Part shown: one piece after another, positions 48,000 to 59,900 of the stretch | Numbering within the stretch: position 1 is the stretch's first letter | Layout of the letters: each line of letters opens with the position of its first letter | From: Cheilinus undulatus | Taxonomy: Eukaryota; Chordata; Actinopteri; Labriformes; Labridae | NCBI RefSeq assembly: GCF_018320785.1 | Contig: NC_054867.1 | Span: 28,089,855 to 28,153,854, forward strand | Reading direction: 5' to 3' | DNA: 64,000 nt | Translations under genes and position numbers: made by a program | Notes under the pieces: generated by a model | Told to the model about the DNA's origin: nothing | Databases searched by the model: none | The model's input: only the letters and a program-made list of their open reading frames with translations

Positions 48000-48702
48000 A
48001 GTCCCTGTAAAGTGATAAAAAAGAAATCTGTGTTTTAGATTTGTTGTATGACAGGCCACTGTGTTATGAACCACAAGGACAAAATTTTGGTCATAAAAGT
48101 CGGCCACACATCTTGAAGTTTATAAATAAAGCTTCAAAATCATGAAAAATGAGGCAGTAAAATCTGCTCTAGGATGGTGTTGGGCTGTTGGTTGACTGAA
48201 GCCACGCCTTCTCACAAGAAATAAAATTCTCTCAAATTTTAAAAATGCTTTGGATCAAAGTGCAACTTCTTGGCACTGTGCCAGAGCAAAGAGACAGAAG
48301 TTGGGGGTTAAATTTACTGTTTTCTGGCCCAAATCCCACTGTTATGATAGTTTTAATGATCCGTCAGCCATCAAGGCTAATAGTAAGGGAAATTTACCTC
48401 ACAATCAACAAAAACACAGCATGTAGCTGGCTGTTAACTCTCACTGAAGGCAGTGACATCAGCTTGTAACAGACTGTACTGAGTTGAATTGCTCAGTGAT
48501 TTTATATCATTGTAGCATTTTAGCAGATATTTACCCTGCTCAAATTAAACAGAGCCAGGAAAGATGCAAACAACTTTATAACTGTCTAAATAAAAAATGC
48601 AGTCACACGTAGATCTCAGTGTTTTCACATGTTTACAGAAACCTTATTCCAACATATCTAGTGTGTTTTGACACAAAGTTTGGATTTCACTTTACAGGGA
48701 CT
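48000..48702. mobile_element. MITE with agtccctgtaaagtga terminal inverted repeats
   Basis: The left end 48000-48015 (agtccctgtaaagtga) matches the complement of the right end 48687-48702 at every position except the innermost. Partial copy at 8493-8690 shares the left half. No transposase is encoded. Confidence 0.8.
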
Positions 48703-48829
48703 ATAAAACTTGTAGGCAATTTCTGCACACTATCTACACTGCACAAAAACACTAGCTACATTTTGGTACCCAAATGTTGCCAATGTTTTAATAGTTTTTT
48801 TACAGAGAAATATTTGGTCTTTTTATGCC

Positions 48830-48940
48830 TTTATTTGGGAGGGGGGCAGTGGATAGAGTCAGAAACAAGGATGAGATTGAGCAAGAGACATGCAGTAAAG
48901 GAGCCACAGGCCAGACTTGAACCAGGGCCGACTAAACCAC
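48830..48940 (+). repeat. SINE-like repeat, second copy of the one at 8130
   Basis: It shares 'cagtggatagagtc', 'gagacatgcagtaaagg' and 'gccacaggcc' with 8160-8245, in the same order. It is shorter and more diverged. Confidence 0.6.
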
Positions 48941-49666
48941 AAAGCCATTTGCATTCCAATGTCTTTATTATTTATGCAGTGCGCAGGACTTTGCCTGCAA
49001 TATTTGATAACTGAAAACAAGAAATGACCCAATATGGGGTCACTAGGACTCCTAGTATTGTAGCTGTGGTATCAAAACAAGTGTGTCAATTCAGTTTGAT
49101 TTTTCCTTATATCATGTTAAAGTTAAAAACTCAAATATCGTAACAACCTCACTGACAAGAGAAAGCTCACTGAACCTAAAAGTCAGTTATATAGCAAAAT
49201 CTTTACCAGCGAAATTACCAGCATATAAAAGTCAGCCCCTTTTTAGCCAAGCAGTGGCCATGCTCATTCTCGATAAAGTTTGATGAACATAGGACATGCA
49301 TTTCTGTGATTGCTTCATGACTGAGAGAGGAAGTGGAAGTGCTTTAAAAGGAGTGCTTAAAAACATTTCCTCCTTATATTTAAAGAGCATGGGTTGAAAA
49401 ACAGCCCAGCTGATTGGCTGCTGATCCCATCTGTCTTTCTCTTGCATTGATTTTTCTTACTTACTATGTCACGTTAAATTACCTCCACCACCCCAGCCTC
49501 TCAGGATTCCCCATGGGGGGAGTTTGAGACTATGTAAGCAGCTGCTGAAGCACTATATGGATGCATGTTTTCCTGTATGGTTCTGTAGTGAAAGGGTTGT
49601 AGATGTGATGTTCCGGGTCCTTTTTTAACCTCATAATAATTTGTTTTCTTGTGTATTTGTTTCTAG

Positions 49667-49768
49667 ATGGGGAAGACACTAACACATTTCTGTGACTATC
49701 TACACAGTCTCTGGAGATGCAGATGTCTTCAGAGGATGCCTTTTCACTGATGGGATAAAGGCTGTTAA
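49667..49768 (+). other. b4galnt1: Possible second non-coding leader exon of b4galnt1
   Basis: It is bounded by an acceptor (tttgtttctag|atgggg) and a donor (gttaa|gtacgt). It contains a 27-codon open frame starting at its first base and closed at 49748-49750, out of line with the main protein; if the exon is used this is an upstream ORF. Support comes only from splice-site appearance and position. Confidence 0.3.
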
Positions 49769-50969
49769 GTACGTTTTCTTGCTTTTATCAAACATTCAGA
49801 GCTGATATTGAACAGAGCAAAATTAAACAAGTTATTAATGAAGCTGTTTTTAGTTTAATGAGGATATTTCAGTTCACAAGTCATCTATACACATACATTT
49901 CTTTGTTGTACCAGCAAACAGCAGTTGCAGGGGAGATTTCATACAAGCAGTTGTGTTTTGCTACACCATGACAGGCTTTGTTGGGCACAAAAATGTATGA
50001 AATCATAGGAAAAGAAGTATGCTTCAGGAAAACAGTCTAGTTTTGGAGAAAGTTTATGAGCGGAAAGGAAATAAGACATAAAGAAAGAAGGTTTCGACAG
50101 CCACTAGGCTCTTGGTGAGATGAGATCATTGTAATGTTTCTTGAGAAAAAGAATAGCTCCTCTCAGAGAATGAATCTCACATAAAGACTTGGCCCTTGAC
50201 ACACTTACTCCCTATCATTAAGAACGGAAATAGACATCTCGTTCATCACTGCAGGAAAGTGAAAGAAAGAGTTCATTATGCTGTGGAAAGTTTCCGGGCA
50301 GTGAAACATCTGTCTTCAATGGCTGTAGTTTCACTGACTAAAAGAGAGAGGATAGGAAACAGACAGAAATAGGAAAACAACTTCCAGATGTTTCTTGCAT
50401 TGCTGTAAGAATTTGCACCAGCTGTTTTTGTATATCTAATGTGGTTAGAGTTCAGGAGTAAGCACAGTTAACCACTAGTGGATATAAAGGCTATAGGCCT
50501 CATTTTTTACAGTCATTTTCAAAAATGATGATTCTGCATGTCTTAAGTTATGATGATGGTTTACAGGACAGATTTTAAAGCCAATCTTACTATTACATAC
50601 AAAATTATGCCAGAAAGTTCAGCCAGAGTTGATGGGGTGGTTCTTTGGTGGACTAAGTTTTGTTCAATCTTGGGGATTCTTCCATGGCTTCAGGCTTTTT
50701 GATTAAAAAAAAAAATTAAAAAAAAGAAAGAAAGAAAAAAAATTAAAACATTTTTTCTTTAGTCTGGAAAGTTTTCCTGTTCCAAACTGTGGCAGCTGGA
50801 TAGTAAAGATGAAAACTCAATTGCTCAGACAGTTGGACTCAAGAAAGAAGTTCAGAATGGTTTACAGTACCTTTTAAAATAATTCCCCTGTTGGATTTTT
50901 TTTTTTTACCTTTTTATTGATTTCATAAATCAATCATTGTCAATATAATATATCCCCTTTATAATCTTT

Positions 50970-52760
50970 TTTGACAAAAAAAAATCTTAAATGTCAAAGT
51001 GAATGCAGATTTATACAAAGCAGAATTAGTATTAAACAAAAATAGTTAATGTAAAATAATAATTACTTGTAACAATAAATAATAAACAAATATTCATCCC
51101 TTCAAGTTGGTATTTAGTAGTTTCACCTTTGGCTGGAATCACAGCAGTAAGTCTGTGTGGATAGATCTCAATCAGGCTTGCACATCTGGACACTGCAATT
51201 TTTCTCAAGTCTTTTGAAAAATTGCTCAGTCTCTGAGATCAGGAGTGAACAACCTTTACAACTCCAGCCACAAATTCTCTGTTGGACTGAAGTCTGGGCT
51301 TTAACTCAGCCACTCCAGAACAGTCACCTTATTATATATGCCCCAGCCAGGTCATTGTCTTGCTGTAAAATAAATCTCCTCCCAACCCATAGTTCTCTTG
51401 CACACTGAATAAGATTGTCCTTCAGGAATTTTCTATGTTTGGCCACATTCAGTTTACCCTCTACCTTTACAGGTCCTCTAGTGCTAGCTGCCAAGAGGCA
51501 TCCCCACAACATGATGCTGCTGACACCATGCTTTACAGTGGGGATGGTGTGTTTGTGCTGATGTGCAGTGTTTGGTGTCTGCCAAACATAGCATCTTCTC
51601 TGATGGCCAAAAAAGCACCATTTTGGTCTCATCAGACCAAAGAAATATTTTTTGATTGACAGCGGAGTCTCCCACATGACTTTTGACAAACTCTAGGTGA
51701 AATTTAGTACGAGTTTTCTTCAGCAGTGGCCTTCTCTTTAAAGCTTGACTGGTGAAGAACCCAGGCAACAGTTGTTGTATGTAAAGTTTCAGCTGCTGAA
51801 GCTTGAAACTCCTTCAGAGTAGGTGTCTTGGTGGCCTTTCTCACTAGTCTCCTTCCTGCATGGTCACTCAGTTTGAAAGGACTCATATTTTTCACTATCC
51901 TTTTCTCTAGTTGCTTCGAGTGTTTTTTTTTGTCATCATAGTGTAATGGTATCCAGAAATACTGATTAACCCTTTAAAACCTGAGTTTCTGGACTCTTTT
52001 CTTATTTTAACCATGAAAGGCCTAGAAAATGTCCTGTGAGTACGTGCTTTTGCCCATTTTTCCACAATACTTAGAACTTTTAATATATGGCAGTTATTTA
52101 CATTTTACTGCATGTTGGGACTTCCGGTTTGTAGATGAGACTGTAGACAGCTAAAACGAGGAGCTCCCGGCTGAATAAGTTTAAAAACGGAGAAAACCCT
52201 TGTAATCATAACTCGACAACGGAAAAATAATTAACATGGATAAAACACATTTTACTGCATGTTAAGAGTGTTTTAACAATTTGAAATGAAAAAACACAAA
52301 AAAGGGGGGAATTTTATGCTAGAATCTTAGTGAGAAAAGGGGAAATTACAGTAATAACCACATGCTGACTGTGAAGCACAGTTTTTCAGCTTTCAGGAAC
52401 TGTTTGAATTTTTCCAATAACACAAACAGTCATGCAGTTATGGTCATGCAAAGTGTGCTTCAACAGCGCGTCATCAGCGACGGACGAGGAGTTAAAGGGT
52501 TAACCAGTGGCTGGACCTTCCTGACTCAGGTGTCTTCATACTGAAATTACTCAGGACACATTCACTGCACTCAGGTGATCCATGTTTCACTAATTGTGAG
52601 ACTACTAGCTCCAATTGGCTGGACCTCAGTTGAATCAGGTCAGTCACTTTAGAGGGGTAAATATTTATACAGTCACTTATTTTAAATGACATATTTTGTT
52701 TTGGACTTTTTTTTGTTTTCACTTTGGCATTAAAGAGAATTTTTTGTTTGTTTGTTTGTT
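50970..52760 (-). mobile_element. Tc1-like DNA transposon, degraded, with nested MITE
   Basis: Transposase read on the minus strand in broken frames: helix-turn-helix part (SDHAGRRLVRKATKTPTLKE, 51710-51890) and catalytic part (51324-51768), with WSDETKMVLFWPSE, GVSSIMLWGCLLAAS and FILQQDNDLAGAY. The ends are diverged inverted repeats (left 'cttaaatgtcaaagtgaa' near 50988 against the complement of 'cactttggcattaaag' near 52720). A TTAA-flanked element interrupts the 5' side at 51970-52499. Confidence 0.85.
51970..52499. mobile_element. piggyBac-like MITE with TTAA target duplication
   Basis: It begins CCCTTTAA and ends TTAAAGGG, directly flanked by TTAA at 51966-51969 and 52500-52503. The CCC...GGG ends with a TTAA target are the hallmark of the piggyBac superfamily. 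Length is 530 bp, with no transposase. Tc1 sequence resumes on both sides, so this insertion is the younger one. Confidence 0.85.
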
Positions 52761-53767
52761 TGTTTTTTTGGTGGGGGGGGTAAAAAAAATCTTAAATATA
52801 TTGACCTCTGACCTATACTGACCTGACCTTTTATTGGCACTACATCAGTTTGTTCCAACTAAGTACCTCAACTGGACAAGAACCAGAGAACATAAGGACT
52901 AGTACTTAACTGTACTTCAGATATATCACATACAAAGGAGTGTTGTTGTGCTGAATAACAGCACTGCTGTGATTCTTTAGGCAAGTGCCAAAGATAATCA
53001 CAGCATTGCACATTTTCAGCATAGCATCTTTACCCAGTGCTAAAACAAGCACTAATTTATAGTAACATGAAATAAATCCACATCAGATAGCTATGTATTT
53101 CGTATAACAAAGTCAACTCGCTTCACGACTGAATAAAAACACTTATTTTGTGTGCAACTGCCTGTATGTTTTGATTAATCATGTAACCAGTGAAACAGGC
53201 GTCTGTTGAGATTTAGCTGTATCAGCTTCAGGATGGGGAAGAAAAATGGGCCCTTTTATTTTTTGTCTCAAACCCTATGTCCCTGATTATCAGTACCCAG
53301 TTAAAAACAACATAACTGTTCACTTCTCGGTGTCCCACTCCAAGTGATATCACATTATTCTCCCAGACTGTTCCCACACTGGGAAATAAATGCCATGGAC
53401 GCACGTTCGGTGTGTGTTCACTCTGTTTTGTTTGACTCCCCTATGGCCAGAGATGAACATGAAAGAAAATCATCTTACACAAGGAAGCACATAAAAAGTA
53501 ACAGTTATTTTAAAAGTACATTCTACATGTTGGCTACATAATTTAATAATCATATGTCAGTGTTATTAATTGTACATTAACTGTAATAATGGAGTTAACT
53601 ACAAATTGAAATATATCTACTCTTTCTGTTGTTGTATTATGGTACTTAATATTTCTGCTTCATTATGTCATAGCAGGCACAGCCTAAGGCTATTTTTTAG
53701 GATTAACTGCTATTTTTAAAGCAAACCAGGAACATTGATTGCAAAAATGCATTGGGCAACCTTTCCT

Positions 53768-54075
53768 AAACTGCAGTACTACTGTATGGGACATGGCATG
53801 GAGCCAATCAGTCTGTGGCACTGCTGGGGTGTTATGAAGCCCAGGTTGCTCTGATAGCAACCTTAAGTTCGTCTGTGTTGTTGAGTCTGGTGTCTCTCAT
53901 CTTTCTTGACATTTCCCAAAAGATTCTCTTGCTGGGGTTCAGGTCAGGCCAGTTGGCTGGCTAATCAAACACAGTAATACCATGGAAAGCACACTGGTTT
54001 CTGGTAGTTTTGGCTTCACTGTAGGTATGTTCCAAGTCCTGCTGGAGAAGGAAATCAGAATTTCCACAAAGCTTT
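53768..54075 (-). mobile_element. Fragment of the same Tc1/mariner family as 34119-35692
   Basis: It shares blocks such as 'caatcagtctgtggcactgc', 'gcccaggttgctctgatagc' and 'gttgagtctggtgtctctc' with about 34455-34545. It includes a part missing from the longer copy (ggttcaggtcaggccagttg). There are no terminal repeats. Confidence 0.75.
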
Positions 54076-54239
54076 ATCCAGAAAATATACCATTTCTCCC
54101 AGAAATTGTTGCAATTACAAATGTTTTGGTATACACATTTTTATTTCATCTATGTGCATTGGAACAACACAAAAACATAAGAAAAAGCTGAAATTGACAT
54201 AACTTTACACAAAACTAAAAAAAATACAGAAAATACTTT

Positions 54240-54900
54240 CGTCCATGACTGTAAACTTGCATAGACTGTGACCTCCTAAAGGCTGACCCGCAATTTCCAC
54301 ATAGGACAACTGCGCTACGCACCGAAGCAACGCAAGTTTGCTCTGACTGAGGGCAAGCGACCTCGCCCACCGGAAGTGGGTCTAGAGCACTGCGCCGCGG
54401 CACGCAGCCCTGATCAGCAGGCAGAGATCACAGAGGAACTGCGAGGTTATGCAGGAACAATGGATGATTTTACCTTTTTGGGTCAATTAAACATCATTTC
54501 TGGTTTAAGTCCATAATATTATTGCTCCCGCCAAGTACATTAGGAAGTTAAAAGGTTAATGTTTGCTTAAAAGATCTGTGGTTTTATGTAAAATTCTTTG
54601 GCGAAATGTTCTCAAAAGTTAACTTTTCAATGGCGCCATTGTAGCTGACTCCCTAACCTCTCTGTGACCTTTTGCTCTCACTGCAGGATGGGAAGTAATG
54701 TTGATATAGTGGTGATTTGCGATCAAGAGTCTGTGTATTTTGTTGTATTTTGAAAGAACCGGATATTCTACGCTTGGGACTTCCTGTTTGGAGTTTTCTG
54801 ATTGACGGGAATTGACATGGTTTGGCAGCAGCGGCCAGCACTGAAAATAGACCTGCTGCATATCTCAAACGAAGCAAAGCGGAGAGGGGCTCCAGGAATG
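54240..54900. repeat. Unassigned GC-richer repeat
   Basis: The segment is more GC-rich than its surroundings, with 'ctgacccgcaatttccacat' at one side and 'cgatcaagagtctgtgtatt' further right. It resembles an interspersed fish element, but no ends were established. It could be two adjacent elements. Confidence 0.3.
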
Positions 54901-56074
54901 CTCCACTGCTGGACTGGAGCACCAGCTGTGGAACTGCTCTGATGGACTAGAGAGGGAGCGATGTGCTCCGTAGTCTGATTTGCTGGCAGATCGCAGTGCA
55001 GTCGCTATACCAGTACATAGATTGGCGGTCAGGAAAGAATAGGCACAGGGTCTTCCAAAGAAAGCAGGGAAAGAAAAGAGAGTGAGTCAGATAATAGGTC
55101 CTGATAAATACTCTACAACTGACTCATTGAAGTAAGAATTCGATCGAGGCTTATGTGCTACATGCGCATTCCCTGCAACCCTTGAGGCCAAGCCCCCCAG
55201 TCTTTCAATTCTAGTGACGTCCCTGCTGCGAACGTGCCCTGACAATCAGCTGATGACAATCTGTCCAACTTCCACAGTTACGGATGACACATCAAAGCTC
55301 CCAAGCATGGCACAAACCCAGTGACACCAGCACAAGCTCAAACAAGTGAGAGGGTGAGAGCAGCATGTCAGCTTAGATGGTAAGCTGAGTTAGTCTTAAC
55401 TGTTGACATTTTTGATTTGTTTATTTTATTTGTCCCTTATTTAACCAGAAAAACATCTGAGATTATAAAATCTTCTTTTCAAGAGTTAACAAAGTTACAG
55501 ACTGACAATAAGCAGCCATACATACAAACATAATAGCGCACTAGAAAACATAAAAGAATTTACCCCATAAATCATGCAGGACATCTAAAAACAGATATTC
55601 TTGCCTCAATGTCCTCCCGCATCCTCTTAAAAGTGTCCAATGAGATGAAGTCATGAAGGCCCTGGTTATTATTTGAGTATTTAAAGAATCAAAAATAAAG
55701 GCTACAAGTGATAAGCAGCTGTGCAGATATCTCTTAGCATAAGGCTTATTGGAGCTGTTTTTATGAGAGTGCAATGATCTGTTAACAAAGACTGCAGTCC
55801 ACAGAACTCCTTCGCACACTAACTGGTAAAAAAAAATTACATTTATATAGATCATTGAATTACTTATGTGTACATAATCTCTCTCGGAGAAGTTGTTTCA
55901 AATATTTTAAAAGAATAAAAACATACAATAAGTTTATGTGGCTTTGTCTTGTTCTCCAGCATCCCCTCCAGCAACCCAAAAAGGGTGGGTACTCTGAGCT
56001 GCTGTTTGGTGCATAAGCACAAACAACAGTCAGGACCTGTTGGTGGTATTCAGCCCCTGTCAGAAGGCGCTTCA

Positions 56075-56705
56075 ACTCTCACCTCCGACAGAGCTTCAAC
56101 CATGTTCCGAGGGAGGCGGGGGACATTGAGTCAGAGTGGGCCATGTTCATGCCTCTATTGTTGAGTCAGCTGAAAGGAGCTGTGGCCATAGGGTGGTTGG
56201 TGCCTGTCGTGGCAGTTACCCCCGAACCCGGTGGTGGACACGGGCGGTGAGGGATGCCATCAAGCTGAAGAAGGAGTCTTATCGGGCCTTTTTGGCCTGT
56301 GGGACTCCAGAGACAGCTGACAGGTACCGGCAGGCCAAGCAGTTTGCAGCTCCAGAGGTTGCTAAGGCAAAAAGTCGGACATCTGGGAGGGACTCGGAGT
56401 AGAGCTACTGCTCCTCTGCATAAAGAGGAGCCAGATGAGGTGGCTCGGGCATCTGGTCCAGATGCCTCCTGGATGCCTCCCTGGTGAGGTGTTCCGGGCA
56501 GGTCCCACTAAGAGGAGGCCCAGGGAAAGACCCAGGATACGCTGGAGAGACTATGTCTCTCAGCTGGCCTGGGAACGCCTTGGGATCCCCCAGGAAGAGC
56601 TGGACAAAGTAGCTGGGGAGAGGGAAGTCTGGGCTTCCCTGCTTAGGCTGCTGCCCCCTCGAACCGACCTAGGATAAGCGGAAGAAGATGGATGGATGGC
56701 TTTGT
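56075..56705 (+). mobile_element. Non-LTR retrotransposon (LINE) 3' fragment
   Basis: Open pieces read RDAIKLKKESYRAFLACGTP and then, after a deletion, RWLGHLVQMPPGCLPGEVFR, RWRDYVSQLAWERLGIPQEE and VWASLLRLLPPR. These are familiar C-terminal blocks of a fish LINE. The element ends in gataagcggaagaagatgga and a ggat-repeat tail. The RT domain between the two blocks is deleted. Confidence 0.8.
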
Positions 56706-56945
56706 CTTGCAGAATGATAAACAAATTAAAAAGGCATCTTTGAGTCATGTGTTCAGTCCATGGTAAAAATATGTGTCTTTGTTCAAAAGAGGGTATGGCC
56801 CAGACTCTTGCCCTACTGGTTCAACAACCAGTGATGCCGTAATGTTGTCGTTGTAGCAAATCAAGTTTTCTTATCTTTTTCTCCGGAGGCAGAGCCACAG
56901 CAACATTTAACTATGTGTATTGCCTTATGTCTGTCAGATTTTAGG

Positions 56946-59900
56946 ATGCGTTCACTAAGAAAGACCGTGTTGCTGGCCGTCCTGGTGTCTGTGGTATTGG
57001 TACTGGCCTTACTGCATTCTTGGCCTACCCGGGCTTACACTACAGTGGATGTGTGGCAGCGACCAGGGCTGATAGAAAAACATCTGGAGGAGAGGCTACC
57101 AGAACTAGACCACCGATTAGACCACATCCCCTTTCATGTTAGGGAAAGCGTGGCCAGGTAAGAGGGAACAGAGATTTTTTCTTAACCAGGGTTCAACTTA
57201 GGCCACATTTCTTCCAACATATTCATAAAGTATGTGTCTGAACCTTTCAGCTTGCTGGCACGTAATGGGTGTGTATGTGAGGGTGAGAGCGGAGGAGTAA
57301 ACCTGCCCTTCGCCCAACTTTTATTCCCAAGGGTGTCAGCACACCCGCTGCACACTGCCTTTGAGGCCTCTGAGCTGGAGGAGATGAAGAGGAGAAGGGC
57401 CAAAGAGTATAAAAGTTTCCAGAAAAGGTAATATTCTCTTCTGTGTGTTTGTTTTGTAATTCTGGTTATTCCTGGCTCATTTCTAAGAAGACTGCCATGT
57501 CCCTTTCTCTGTCAGATTAAAACAATCCAGAGCACAGCAGCAGTGCTATTCAGGAGATCAAACTGAAAACTGAAATAAATCATGATCTTACCTCAGTACA
57601 GTGGCTGTGTTTATACCTGTTACATGGAATATTTTTTTCTGCATTAACTTTTCCAGTAAAGAACAAATCATAAGGCGGCTGTGCTATTATTATCACCTGA
57701 TGAATTCAGCTGCCAAAGTGCATCCAAAGAGGAGGAAAAGTTTACTTCAATCAAAGCATACTTGTCACCTGTTTCCAGTGTATGGTTGTGAATGGTTATT
57801 ATTAGACGACGGCATTTTAATGATGTGGCTTTTTTTTTTTTTCAGGTCACAGACACCTGCAGATGTTCTTGTTATTGCAGAGGCTAACAATCCCTTACAA
57901 TATCCAACGCAGGGGGTGGATGTACGACCCCTGAGAACAATCATCATCCCAGGTGAGACCTTAGGCCGAGCTGGACTATTTGAACTTATTGATGTAGTCA
58001 CACAGTGTGAACAAGTAAATTATTTCATAAAAGCATTGGCCACTAAATCAGCTAATAAACAGGAACAGTACCTGCAGACTCTGGCGCATGAGTAAGTTTT
58101 AACCAGAGTAACTGTACTTTTACTTGAGTACAGTACCCTTGAACTTTTTCCACCTCTGCTGACTACACAGTACATAGTGAGTAGGGATAAACAATATTAT
58201 AAGCATGATATCAGTATCGGTGTAAGCTTAAAAAGTGAAACAACAAATCAGCAGATATAAAAATTTCAGCCGATAATTACAACTGATATCTTGGCAATAT
58301 TAATCTGCCTATATTACTTGTAAATATTGGCCATATGAACAACTAAATTTGGGGTTTTGGGCCGGGCTAACAGGCCTACATCTGCTGAAGTCTTTTTCTT
58401 CATTTATCATCATTACTTACTCTTTAAGGCTGGCCACACACTACACAGTTTTAAGCCAGTTTTGAGGCCAAATTTGCCTCTTCCACGATTGTGTAGCCAA
58501 ATCCTGAGTGGAGGCTCATCATAAATGATGATTTTTCTGAATTAACCTCAAGTGTATGGTATCAACACGATTATTTTACTGCTCCAAATTGCATCGTAGC
58601 CTCCCAGATCTTGAATCATTAATATTAAAGATGTTTAACATCTTTAATATAACATAAACACAACTTCACCTTTATTCCAGCCACAATTTCATTCATATTA
58701 TTTTCATTGTTTTATCAGTGCTTCTGCACCTCTAACAAATGTCAGAACAGACCGTGGTGAAGGGAAAGCAAGCCAAAGACATTGTCATCCATGTTTTTTT
58801 TTTTTTTTTGTATTTTTATTTTTTTATCCTGAAGTCACGTTTTAACACGTGAGATTATGTAAAATTCTGTATTTGGGGAATTTGGTGAAGTCGCTGGCAG
58901 GTCAGTAGGTGTCTTGTCTTCAGCAGTCTGACGGTCTGGCTGAGTTGTTAAGCGTGTGAAGTCAGAGAGAATTTAAGATGAAAAATATTAGCCATGTGGC
59001 TTAGGAATCAAGATGAGTTTAAGGGTATCAGTCAATTGGTAGAGTACACAAAATCTCCCTTTATGCCGATGACCTGTTGCTGTTTATTTCAAACCCTACA
59101 TCCTCCCTTCCTCCAATATTGTCAATTTTGGACCAGTTTGGACGTCTAGGAAGGTGTTCCAGTGATTCATATGGACATATCAACACACTTGGTACTCAGC
59201 ATTCTGTGGTGCTTCTCTTCTGCACTGAACTTTATTTTGGCAATTTCCGGTTCCCGTTTGGTTGTGGTGTTCGCTAACTTCACTGTGCTTCTCCTGAGGC
59301 TCCCTCTCCCCTGTGGCGCTGAGGTTGACTGTTCTCACCTGTCTCTGATCTACAATCAAGCGGACCTTAAGAAGCCTGCAGAGCCTCACCTCAGCGCCAG
59401 AGTATTGCCAGCTACTCACCAGTGGTAACCTCCACTCTCAGGCTCACTCAGTATTTCGTGTTTGAAACATCTCCAGTGCTTTTTGTGAACTTGTTGTTAA
59501 CCCTGCCTCTCCTCCGTCTCTTCCAGTGCCTCATTCCGTGCCTCACCACAGCTCAAACTCAGCACTCTCTCCACAAACTCCCATTCCCCAGATCAGCAGA
59601 CCCACCCACACACACACACACACACTATTACTATTGTCAGTAAATCTGTTTAAACTCGTCATTCTGGTCTGCATTCTGGGTCCACAACTCCTACTATACT
59701 ACAGAATGCTCTGGCCAGCATGGACCCCACAGACTAGGACCCGATCAAGACAGCCATAACTCATCAAGAACTACAACTAGGACAACACAAAAACATACTC
59801 CGAGGAATTGTGGAGAAACTAAAAACCCTCAGCACCCCATTCTCCAACCTCTCAGACTACCTTCACACAACCAACCCACCACACAGCGCCCCTGACGAAG

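Larger units (their letters stand above)
46971..49666 (+). other. b4galnt1: Probable b4galnt1 leader intron 1
   Basis: No coding exon was seen. It holds the MITE at 48000-48702 and a SINE-like scrap at 48830-48940. The remaining sequence is AT-rich and unassigned. Confidence 0.45.
49769..56937 (+). other. b4galnt1: Large b4galnt1 leader intron, mostly transposon-derived
   Basis: It contains the Tc1-like element with a nested piggyBac-like MITE, a mariner fragment, an unassigned GC-richer repeat at about 54240-54900, and a LINE piece at 56075-56705. The intervals 49769-50970, 52765-53765 and 54900-55400 show nothing I can name. A block at 55420-55870 with 'cccttatttaaccagaaaaa' is repeat-like. 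Confidence 0.45.

Noticed and set aside
57601-58095. A 164-codon frame taken as one large b4galnt1 exon
   Set aside because: Only 57846-57952 matches the family and is bounded by a long pyrimidine tract with AG and a GT donor; the rest is intron that happens to be open.
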